A DNA stretch of 64,000 nt from Pelistega europaea (GTDB lineage: Bacteria > Pseudomonadota > Gammaproteobacteria > Burkholderiales > Burkholderiaceae_B). The first letter of the stretch is position 1; the number at the start of each line of letters is the position of its first letter. The notes under the pieces were generated by a model, which did no database searches, had not been told where the DNA came from, and saw nothing but the letters and a program-made list of their open reading frames with translations. The position numbers and the translations under genes are program-made. The stretch is taken from the NCBI RefSeq assembly GCF_013133775.1, contig NZ_JABGBO010000005.1, positions 170,723 through 234,722 of the forward strand, in the 5' to 3' direction. Shown piece by piece: positions 39,901 through 46,425 of the stretch.

Positions 39901-42900
39901 GGCATCAGCCGGTAAGGTGATATCCACACCGCCGTTTTGTGTGGCAGTAAGTTTCGGTGCTTCAGGTGCATCAGTGTCTACTTTAAAGCTTACTTCATTT
40001 GATGGAGCAGACTCACGACCGTTAGTACCGCCTTCTTTCACGATAGCGGTTACTGTGTAATCACCATTAGGTAAGTTTGCTTTTGGAATGTCAACGGTAA
40101 CCTCTGTACTGGCTGTTGTTGTATCGCCCACAGGTACATCCGCTAAAACATTACCGTTAGCATCTTTTAAGATGATATGGTCACCCGCTTGTACCCCTTC
40201 AGGTAAGGTCACGGTAGCAACCACTTTACCGTCAGAAAGTTCTTCTGCGCTTACTTTTTCGTCTTCGGCTTCGGCAATTGCTAAGGTTGGTTTACCAGTC
40301 TCATCACCTTGGTTATTGTTGTCACTGTCACCACCTGGTACGGCAGTATCAATAGTAACAGTTCCTTCTGCATGGTAAGGAGTTTGATCATTTACAATAG
40401 CAACATCTACAACAGCTTTAATTTCTGTTTTACCTTCAGTGGATACAGGTACTTCAATAAAAGTAATTGTTTCTTTTCCACCTTCAGGTAAACTTTCATC
40501 AGCTGTCTTAATTTCATAAACTTTCTCATCGACAGTAATGGTTCGTTTACCAGTACCAGTGTCCTGTTGTACAACCACATGATTAATAACAGGCGCATCA
40601 TTGATGGTTACTGTCACGGTATCGCCACCTTCAATACCATTCGGTAGAACAACTTTGACAGGTGTCGAATTATCTGCACCAATTTCTGTTGCCCAAAGTA
40701 CTTTGTCTTTGAAACCACCATTGGCTCCATCTTCAGGATAAGCAACAGATGGTGCACCTGTTACTCTCTGATTCACAAAAATACTTTCCTCTGATGATGG
40801 TAAAGATTCTTGGTCAGCCTGATCTTTAACAACAGCTTTTACTGTTAATTTTTCACCGTCAACAGGTTGGTCAGGATTATTACCCACATTACCTACCGGT
40901 ATGCTGATAATCGCTTTACCTGCCGTTACTTCCTCGGCAGTTAATGGATGTTCAACAGGTGTTGCACTGCCGTTTGTTGTCAATACAACAGTATCCCCTG
41001 CATTAACATTGGCTGGTAAAGTGACTTTAACTTTAACAGTGCCATCGGCATCAATTTCATTACGAGAGATTTTGCCGTCTGAAGGGTTTTGATCGTTTTC
41101 TACAAACGCAACAGATGGTGCTTGGTCTGATTCATTGTTACCATCGCTATCCCCCGGTACGCCATGATCGACAACAACGTTGTCTACCCCTGTACCCGGT
41201 TTACCTGAGGCACTGGTCACTTTAATGCTGTAGGTACCGTCAGCCACATTTTCCAAGGTAAAGTTGCCGTCCTTGTCTGCGGTGGTTTCTTTTGCTTTTG
41301 TGCCTTGGGCATCAAACAACTCAACTTTCGCACCTTCGGCTATATCACCGTCAGAATAATTCACTGTACCAGTAATATCATCACCTTCACCTGCTTTTAA
41401 GAACTTATCACCACTCTCGTCGGTTAAGGCTACTACCGGCGTGCGTTCATCGGTTGCATTTTTAGTAGTCGGATCAGAAGAATTACCTGCATCATCCTTC
41501 GCAATCGCCGTTACCTCACTACCATCTTTCACTTGGTTTTCAGGGATAGTAGCGGTATTTGGATTGCCTTGCGTTGTGCTTGGGATAACATCTTCGTTAC
41601 CGGACTCCCAAGTACCATCTGATTTTTTCTCTAAGGTTACTGTTACAGCATCCTCTGCTGTTCCACCTTCAGGTATTACTTTGACTTCTACTTTATCGCC
41701 AACGTTAGCATCGGCTGGTAAACCAACATCCATGGTACCGTCTGCTTTCGGTGTCAAGCCCGGTGCAGATGGTGCTGTGGTATCTGGGTTATTACCGGCA
41801 TCTTGAGGTGCTGCTGTGTTTTTATTGCCCGCAGGGTCTTTGGCAACAGCGTTGACCTCGCTACCATCTTGTACAGAAGTGGCAGGGATAGTCAGTGTAG
41901 TAGTGCCATCGTCTCCTACACTTGGTGTCAAGCTCGAATTATCTGATGTCCAGCCGTTATTCCCTTTGGTCAAGGTAACCGTTTGTTTTACACCGCTTTC
42001 GTCAGTATATGTCACTTCAACGGTATCACCTGTTTTCACATTTTCGGTTGGCAAGGTAATGTTTACGCTACCGTTAGTTTGTGGGTCAATAGTAGGTTGA
42101 GCTGGCGCTGTCGTATCAATGGTTATCGCCTTAGAGTTAGAAGATTCTGTTTCATAGCCAGCTTTATCTTCAACGACAACTTTAATCGTTCCTACCGCAT
42201 ACTCGCCCGGATTGAGGAAGTACTTACCAGTAACAGGGTCAGGGGTAACTGTAGCTCCGCCAACAGTCACAGACTTGATGCTTTCTCCATCCCCTAAGGT
42301 AGGAATCACTAAGGTACCATCGTAACTAATGTTATCAGTAGCACTTGCACCGGCAGTATCATTTGCCAAGGTAATGTCTTGTGCTGCTGGAGCTTTGTGG
42401 TCGACAAGGACATCAGTGATTGGTGCGCCCGCTACATTTGATGCACTAGTCACTTCAATGCTATATGTACCATCAGCGACGCTTGCAAAGGTAAATGTGC
42501 CGTCAGCAGCGGCTGTTGTTTCATCGACTTGTTCGCCTTGTGCATTTTTCAAGATAACTTTCGCACCTTCGGCTTTGTCTGCAGTTTCTTCAATACTGTC
42601 ATAGGTAACTTTACCTGTGATGCTGTTACCTTCGTCCTTACCTAAGACCTTATCCGCGCTTTGATCGGTTAAGCTAAGCATTGGCGTGCGAGTATCGGTT
42701 GCATCTACTGTCTTCGGATCAGAAGAGTTAGTACCGTCAGTTGCTACGGCAGTCACTGTGCTACCATCTTTCACTTGGTTTTCAGGGATGGTAGTGGTGT
42801 CTTTGTTAGCCTCAGTTGTGCTTGGGATAATAGTAGGTTTATTTGATTCCCAAGTACCGTCCGGTTGTTTGGTTAAAGTTACCTCTGTTGGCTCTGTTGC

Positions 42901-45900
42901 CCCTTCAGGCGTCACAGTAACTTTAACTTGGTCACCCGGATTCGCATCGGTTGGCAACTCAAGTTTCACTGAACCATCGTCGTTTGCCGAAGGTTGTGGT
43001 TGAGATGGAGCTGTAACATCAGGGGCTTTAAATGGATCTGCTGGTGAGGTATTACCTGCGGTATCCTTAGCTGTTATTTCTACTGGGGTATTGTCTTTAA
43101 CACCTTCTTCAGGGATAGTGGCAGTATCGCCTGTTGGATGCTTAATAAGCTCAGGTTTGTCTGATGTCCAGCCGTTATCCCCTTTGGTTAAGGTAACGGT
43201 TTGTGGTTTACCTGCTTCATCGGTATATTCCACTGTAACGGTATCGCCTTTTTCTGCATCTGAAGGCAATGCAATGTTGACAGAACCATCAACACCTTCT
43301 GAAGGTGTTGGTTTAGCGATACTTGTATCGATTTTAGCCGCTTCTTCCGCTTCTGCTGAACGGTTACCTGCAGCATCTTTGACATAGGCTTTAACAGTGA
43401 TTGTACCTGTTTCTGGTAACTGATCTGCTGGTACAGTGAAGCCGTTTTCTTTCACGGCTGCTGTAATGTTCATAGTTTGTTCAGTGCCACCATTAACGGT
43501 ATACACTAAGGTGTCATTAATCGCAACGCCTGTAGGCACTTCAATGGTCACGGCTGCTTTTTGACCATTCAACTCAGCCGCATTTAATTTACCATCTTCA
43601 GGTTGTGTATCTTGAGTAAAGGTAATTACTGGGGCTGCATCACCCAAGCCATCACCATTCGTATCCGCACCACCTGGGATTTCCGTATCCACAGTTGCGG
43701 TGACTGTATTAGAATCTTTAGCAATACCGTCTTCTCGTGGTTCTTTTACCGTAGCGGTTAAATTAACGGTTGTGCCATTTGCTGGGGCAGAAATATTGAG
43801 ACTGATTTCATCGCTCTCTGCTTCTTCTTTAGTAAGCGGACGGTCGAGTAATGTTGTAGTACCGTCTTTGATGATGATGTGGTCGCCCTCTTGTGTACCT
43901 TGAGGGATTGTCACCTTAAGGTCTAAACCATCTTTTGCTTCAGCAGCATTAATCGTGGTATCTTCAGCTGTTACACCTTCTACTGTCAATACTGGTGCTT
44001 CTTGTGGTGCTACAGTATCTACTTTGATATTACCTGTGGCTGGTAATTCTATACCATCGACAGTAACAACAACAGGGGTTGTTAAGCTAGTTGCACCCTC
44101 AGCCACTGGTACTTGGACGTCAATGTATTTTTCGCCTTTGGTATTCGTACCAATAGGGAAGTCACCAACTTTATCACCATTAACCGTGTAAGGGGTGCCA
44201 GAAAGGTCTGGAATGGATACTGTATCACCATTCTCTAGGTTGCCCGGTAATACGATGCGAGCGGTTGTTGTGGGTGTTCCATCACCACTAATTTCTGCCG
44301 CGGTTAAAGTACCATTTTTACTACCACCATTAGCTCCATCATCAATGTATTCTACACGAGGAATGCCATCAGCTGCACGATTAACAGCAATTGAATTGTC
44401 TACAACGTTAGATTTATTACCTGCAGTATCGGTAATTTGTGCAGTAACATCTAATGTGCCTTGACTTCCTGGAGCTACATCTACAGGGATTTCAACTTGT
44501 GCTTGACCAGCGGTAATATCCGCGGCAGTAATTGTATGTTTAACACCATTGACGTCAATCACATCATCTGCTTTCACTGTCGTTGGGTCAAACTTCACAT
44601 TAACGACAGTTTTGCCATCAGTACCAACTTCATTACGGGTTAATTGGTTATCACTGCTTGGATTGTTATTATCAGCAAACTCTACTGAAGTAATCTTAGG
44701 CACAGTACGATCAATGCTAATAGGTGCATTATCTGCGCTTGGATTACCCGCTTTATCTTTGACTTGAACACCATAATCGCCATCTGGCACACCAGCTGCT
44801 GGTAAAGTAAAATTACCATTATCATCAATTGGAGCAGTGATTGGATTGCCAGCAGAATCTTTTACTGGATTGCCATTACCATCTACCAATACTGCTGTAC
44901 CGCCTGCAGCATCAGGTGCTGAACCAGTGATATCTTTATCTTCAGTCGCGACTAATTTATTATCTTCACTATCGTTTGTTAACGTTGGTTTGGTAGGTGC
45001 TGTGTTATCATCTGCATTCACTCCTGCTTTCGGAGAGGTATTACCCGCACCGTCTGTTGCTTCGGCTGTTAGAGGCTCACCATTGGTTTTTGGTGGGTTG
45101 ACAGGAATAGTGAAATTACCGTTTTGGTCGGCTTTACCCTCACCAATTGGGTTACCATTTTCGTCGCGGATAGTGACGGTTGTGCCAGGTTCGGCTTTAC
45201 CTGATACAGAAGAACCGTCATCTGATACGTCAAGATTTGTTGGTGCTGCTGGTGCTGTGCTATCGTCTGCTTTAACCGTTTCTGGTTTTGATGTATTACC
45301 TGCTTGGTCTTGAGCAGTCACTGTTAATGTTTCACCATTGGTTTTTGGTGTATCCAAAGGAATATTGAAATTACCGTCTTGGTCTGCTGTACCTGTACCG
45401 ATAGTTTTACCGTTTTCGTCTTTCACGGTTACTGTTGCACCCGGCTCAGTCTTACCAGTGACTTGTTTGCCGTCATCTGATACGTCTAAGCTACCGTCTT
45501 TAATTTCTGGAGGAGTTGTATCCGCAGCAGGAGGCTGTTTATCGCCTCCTGCGTGGCTACTGCCACCGCCACCGCCACCACCACCAGCAGCAAGGCCTCC
45601 TACTAAAGCCGCTCCAAGCCCTACCCAAAGCCAAGGACTTACGCTATGACCTTCTGGCAAAATCCCTACCATACCTGGTTTAAACGCACTAACATCGGGA
45701 CCAACTTGGGTGACGGTCACTTGACCTGCTTCCAACCCATCTACGGCTGGCACATCAAAAATCGCATAACATTGCATGTCAGGCGTACAATCATGCCAGA
45801 ACTCATCAATCACTACTGTAATGTCTTCTGATGGACTTTTAATAATTAAATCATCACCAGAACGTGAAACCTCGATATCTGTAGGGGTCTTACCTGTCTC

Positions 45901-46020
45901 GCTATCAATAACGTAATATTCTTCTCCTGGTACAGCAAGCTCTGTGTATTTGCCGTTTTTCACGACTTTAGACAAATCAACTTGTTTTCCAGATTTTTTT
46001 GCAACAAGGATAAGGCTCAT
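30916..46020 (-). CDS. Giant BapA-like type I-secreted adhesin with Ig-like repeats
   Basis: A 5034-residue surface adhesin. Residues 1-125 form a BapA-type prefix domain (MSLILVAKKSGKQVDLSKVV; DDLIIKSPSEDITVVIDEFW). A hydrophobic/glycine-rich linker follows, WLWVGLGAALVGGLAAGG. From about 160 to 4200 there are dozens of bacterial Ig-like units of 80-100 residues ending in patterns such as TATDKAGNTS or KSVDTAGNEA. From about 4400 the protein changes to degenerate RTX-like acidic repeats (DTGAGHDYIEA, MGDGNDQFLVTG, MGNGDDVINI, HAGNGDDIIRLYGG), ending LYIQNGIQVI as a probable type I secretion signal. There is no Sec signal; cysteines are nearly absent. AGGAG lies 6 nt upstream. The secretion genes lie just upstream on the same strand. 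Attachment or biofilm function is inferred. Confidence 0.92.
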   Translation of the reverse strand: MSLILVAKKSGKQVDLSKVVKNGKYTELAVPGEEYYVIDSETGKTPTDIEVSRSGDDLIIKSPSEDITVVIDEFWHDCTPDMQCYAIFDVPAVDGLEAGQVTVTQVGPDVSAFKPGMVGILPEGHSVSPWLWVGLGAALVGGLAAGGGGGGGGSSHAGGDKQPPAADTTPPEIKDGSLDVSDDGKQVTGKTEPGATVTVKDENGKTIGTGTADQDGNFNIPLDTPKTNGETLTVTAQDQAGNTSKPETVKADDSTAPAAPTNLDVSDDGSSVSGKAEPGTTVTIRDENGNPIGEGKADQNGNFTIPVNPPKTNGEPLTAEATDGAGNTSPKAGVNADDNTAPTKPTLTNDSEDNKLVATEDKDITGSAPDAAGGTAVLVDGNGNPVKDSAGNPITAPIDDNGNFTLPAAGVPDGDYGVQVKDKAGNPSADNAPISIDRTVPKITSVEFADNNNPSSDNQLTRNEVGTDGKTVVNVKFDPTTVKADDVIDVNGVKHTITAADITAGQAQVEIPVDVAPGSQGTLDVTAQITDTAGNKSNVVDNSIAVNRAADGIPRVEYIDDGANGGSKNGTLTAAEISGDGTPTTTARIVLPGNLENGDTVSIPDLSGTPYTVNGDKVGDFPIGTNTKGEKYIDVQVPVAEGATSLTTPVVVTVDGIELPATGNIKVDTVAPQEAPVLTVEGVTAEDTTINAAEAKDGLDLKVTIPQGTQEGDHIIIKDGTTTLLDRPLTKEEAESDEISLNISAPANGTTVNLTATVKEPREDGIAKDSNTVTATVDTEIPGGADTNGDGLGDAAPVITFTQDTQPEDGKLNAAELNGQKAAVTIEVPTGVAINDTLVYTVNGGTEQTMNITAAVKENGFTVPADQLPETGTITVKAYVKDAAGNRSAEAEEAAKIDTSIAKPTPSEGVDGSVNIALPSDAEKGDTVTVEYTDEAGKPQTVTLTKGDNGWTSDKPELIKHPTGDTATIPEEGVKDNTPVEITAKDTAGNTSPADPFKAPDVTAPSQPQPSANDDGSVKLELPTDANPGDQVKVTVTPEGATEPTEVTLTKQPDGTWESNKPTIIPSTTEANKDTTTIPENQVKDGSTVTAVATDGTNSSDPKTVDATDTRTPMLSLTDQSADKVLGKDEGNSITGKVTYDSIEETADKAEGAKVILKNAQGEQVDETTAAADGTFTFASVADGTYSIEVTSASNVAGAPITDVLVDHKAPAAQDITLANDTAGASATDNISYDGTLVIPTLGDGESIKSVTVGGATVTPDPVTGKYFLNPGEYAVGTIKVVVEDKAGYETESSNSKAITIDTTAPAQPTIDPQTNGSVNITLPTENVKTGDTVEVTYTDESGVKQTVTLTKGNNGWTSDNSSLTPSVGDDGTTTLTIPATSVQDGSEVNAVAKDPAGNKNTAAPQDAGNNPDTTAPSAPGLTPKADGTMDVGLPADANVGDKVEVKVIPEGGTAEDAVTVTLEKKSDGTWESGNEDVIPSTTQGNPNTATIPENQVKDGSEVTAIAKDDAGNSSDPTTKNATDERTPVVALTDESGDKFLKAGEGDDITGTVNYSDGDIAEGAKVELFDAQGTKAKETTADKDGNFTLENVADGTYSIKVTSASGKPGTGVDNVVVDHGVPGDSDGNNESDQAPSVAFVENDQNPSDGKISRNEIDADGTVKVKVTLPANVNAGDTVVLTTNGSATPVEHPLTAEEVTAGKAIISIPVGNVGNNPDQPVDGEKLTVKAVVKDQADQESLPSSEESIFVNQRVTGAPSVAYPEDGANGGFKDKVLWATEIGADNSTPVKVVLPNGIEGGDTVTVTINDAPVINHVVVQQDTGTGKRTITVDEKVYEIKTADESLPEGGKETITFIEVPVSTEGKTEIKAVVDVAIVNDQTPYHAEGTVTIDTAVPGGDSDNNNQGDETGKPTLAIAEAEDEKVSAEELSDGKVVATVTLPEGVQAGDHIILKDANGNVLADVPVGDTTTASTEVTVDIPKANLPNGDYTVTAIVKEGGTNGRESAPSNEVSFKVDTDAPEAPKLTATQNGGVDITLPADAQKGDTVEVKYIDENGDEQTVTLIKGDNGWTSGNKDVIPDSSTNQVTLPADQVKDGTEVNATASDGVNPDVPATPVTVNDTRTPVITLTGESADNQLVKTDGKTITGTVTYSDGDSAETATVTLVNTATNAETGPVTVGADGTFTFENVADGVYTVKATNGDTPAESKTVTVDHTGPADAAITFANDTGTAGDKISSDGTLNIAPATDATGIVDNGVEYSKDGGTTWTPLAKDANGKYVLPEDGTYSVRVTTEDNVGNTTTTKVDGFKVDTKEPADATIKLTEDTGESRDDNISKEGGLTITPADGATIQKVEYQDATGWHTFEEATYTLPEGTYAANAIKVTTVDKAGNTKETFNTDPITVDKTPPTPGTVTIAKDTGTLGTDGITNDGTLVTPTLGEGESIKSVTVKGEPLSPNADGKYILSAGTYAAEDIQVTVVDKAGNETVSDNDAAITVDTTPPAKPTFTPATADGDGSVTVGLPTSANAGDKVEVTFTGEDDQPVTITLTKDQDGWTTSPATLPTGVTLNGNTLTIGEDAVKDGTPVNAKSIDVAGNENAATAANAGNDALSTIPSVTVAEAQDGYVNKADLLADGGLNGTTTNAPDGSTIKLLDKDGNPVDIGPVTVTGGTFTIPADKVPEGDYKITVTTPTADGGKTSAPTPLFTVDKTVAAPTVTAATADGDGSVTVGLPTNAKVGDKVEVSVIPESGTAENPTKVTLEKQQDGTWKSDMPAVVPSTTTDNKDTTIIPENAVQDGSTVTAKSVDTAGNEAVASPTATAGNDALSTTPTVTVAEAADGYVNAAELEDGGLTGTTTNAANGSTVQLLKGDEVVATTTVANNAFTFAKADVSDGTYTIKVTTPEADGAKEVSTSEFTVDTATPKITAHGFITNDTAGVNDANNDGTITYSELNGKTTVKYEVSFSGAVKDTKLLVVAYPIEHSDTPTTAPVNVNVTLTAEQAAAGKVTVEIPITATPDSTAKVGDIQVTRILLQDPAKNRATVTDEDGVVDSLHIDMTPPSIELDTPVTDKGVNATELANGISGTVNHLPTGTQQVQLYNEAGQPVGYPANVDPTTGKFTIQNTDNTIPDGDKYTVKLVSNTNIKSAEFTVDATVHAPTVTASTENGNGGVTVALPTTDVKVGDKVEVTFTGEDEGTVSITLTKGQDNWAPSEALPTGVDLSGNTLTIGEDAVKDGSKVNAKSIDTAGNEAEADPATAGSDEPKPVITMDAAEIANGVNKDELSNGIPGTVTNAPEGAKVQLYKGEEAIGDPIPVGVDGTFTIPSTIADGDYTVKLVDYPDVTPATFTVDATPPATADITLANDTGDSAEDGISNDGGLLLPELAEGETIQSVTINGTPLDTDGNGNYILPEGEYPKDSIKVTITDTAGNTSVSTNSSPITVDTTTPAPKEVDAASGMVTLPDNAKDGDKVIISYTDEAGTPQTITVTKGSSGWSIEGGNGTPTVEDSVVFLTEPDNSLPVGTVVTAYGVDKAGNSKTVAKVVPPSEDTGSGDYVRLDSSVLDGINATELADGVKGVASGSTILYDPTGNPIGSGGQSLGIGLSGVEDGDGFYVKSGSAQSPKFEIDTHIGTPTVKPSTTDGSVTVELPTTDTKTGDKVQITYYREGATTPTTSTVVKTADGWAKEQLDSPIVLNNDGTVTLPQDLVKDGSTVTATAIDKVGNTNAVTGTAGADVPTITIAEASDGTVTAAELEDDGGLTGTTTNAANGSTVQLLKKATGEVVATTTVANNAFTFAKADVPGGTYTVKVTTPAGKTASTNEFEVTTAPTISMGAEVINAVNATELSDGISGTVTNAPENAKVQLYKGDTAIGNQIDVTNGSFTIPKDSVTDDEGYTVKLVDQEATVASKPFTVDTTAPKAGVTAKEDGSVEITLPTTDLKNGDEVAITYTPTGGSEKTVSLSYDNGQWTGLPADLTLDNGKVIIPADKVADNTIVKAVGSDLAGNTQEVADGVNQATAKTPIIRYDDLAIVFPGDDISNNDAVAGYDVVVNKEEWENITNGSNANYRVYLPDGVAAGDKISFPWIKGSGTTSNPYVETTQTYKLVNSGLGGIIKTDPDNDQKYVEIPATGLYGKLDQDGNYTAKITLLPVTSASTLGSDPIDGYTKIYLDDTPPAAPDVATQADSSVKITLPTDADAATVTVQAGDKTVILTKDEANGAWTSSDPSVVSVNGKTATIPAGTLADGTAVTATAADKAGNTSSDSDTIRDLPITLDSLKVTSTDVMPDTTGVQIEDSTPNYEYTLGGTLRSDKTVQLQLVDSTGKVLETQYKDIVAGQNTYTGEFTYPVVANNQNYKIVATVVGASSNIIATKDVSFNVDNVHTPKVTLASDNNAVYIDGALAGGTFGSAQNDKFKDLTDERVYNPKLDWLVRPDDEDGYDGGNEIAGTSNDSAWSTYSGNTSWTGSSKNDIIIAAPVQTDEYDTGRRYKGVIGAGDGGVLTMDTGAGHDYIEATGGITGQTKITTGTGDDVISTVYINGKNTQQAYNASNFNGTQVISMGDGNDQFLVTGKASDVGIGGYNVSGDENSALFYTDIKVDMGNGDDVINITEKIIADKEPTSGNYFALGAGNDVMTTGAMLNANSNSFLGQATNIVNLGTGSDVLTINGDIACLDNGYTHFLLVDEVDGTTTDTNTVLVTGSVNGKSSMMMNSANDNIRIDGNLNLWPAEGMNWLNNALRAPEVAGDFYSGYYEDLKTLVQNALTAGAARAEGTNIDMGSSLLHGNIIPARIDLGDGDNNLSVGGDTSGAIVLGGSGKDVVKLAFDANGNPNSHSVSNTGVATGAGDDLVMISNAKDYVKVWTGADNDDIQLYDVDGSNNEVHAGNGDDIIRLYGGVNNSNSNTIDGGADYDKVIIGNSNDSAANKFLVGGSEDGYTNLWNIEEIQFNSGVSDSGDTVKVNAQTLNDSHTLYIRGTSELNAQGAGALGVNTVDIDKNVWSDRGTTTKELSDGTSYTYHHYTTTTSDGTTEHLYIQNGIQVI

Positions 46021-46041
46021 GAAGGGCTCCTAAAAAGATAA

Positions 46042-46078
46042 AAGGGACAAGAAAGATATATTCTTCTCTTTATCCCTT
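46042..46078 (-). promoter_or_regulatory. Leader hairpin upstream of the adhesin gene
   Basis: AAGGGA (46042-46047) pairs with TCCCTT (46073-46078) and AAGAA (46049-46053) with TTCTT (46061-46065). It would lie in the 5' untranslated leader, about 22 nt from the start codon. Moderate evidence only. Confidence 0.35.
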
Positions 46079-46104
46079 GGACGTCGATACTAATTACGAG
46101 CCTG

Positions 46105-46138
46105 ATTATAAATATAAAAAAAAAAAAAATGATGTCTA
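46105..46138 (-). promoter_or_regulatory. Adhesin promoter with a 14-base homopolymer in the spacer
   Basis: On the minus strand TAGACA (46133-46138, 5 of 6 to the -35 consensus) and TATAAT (46105-46110, perfect -10) are 22 bp apart. Fourteen of those bases are an uninterrupted T run (A14 at 46116-46129). Loss of five T would give the optimal 17-bp spacer. The gap from 46139 to 46425 is AT-rich with no gene. Confidence 0.65.
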
Positions 46139-46425
46139 TATGTAACAAACGAAACTAAATGCGTACCCACCCTACTCGCATATACTAACTATTACAAAAA
46201 AAGGGCAAAATAACAACGATTATTTTCCTTGCCGCACCAATTATAAGCAACATCAATAAGTTATTTTTTCTCAGGAAAATATTTTTTTATTGGAAAAATT
46301 CACCCACCGTCAGCAAAACGCCTCTCACTGTTTCAACAATGTATAAAATTTATCGCCTAGATGACCCTCTCTATTTTTTCCAGACATAAAATTTTTTCGT
46401 CTCGCAATAAAAACAATCGGTTAAC

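Noticed and set aside
31700..45900. Many plus-strand ORFs of 60-160 codons opposite the adhesin gene
   Set aside because: They are antisense shadows of a repetitive coding sequence, rich in Val/Ser/Thr/Pro in the mirrored pattern of the Ig repeats, with no start signals or family similarity.
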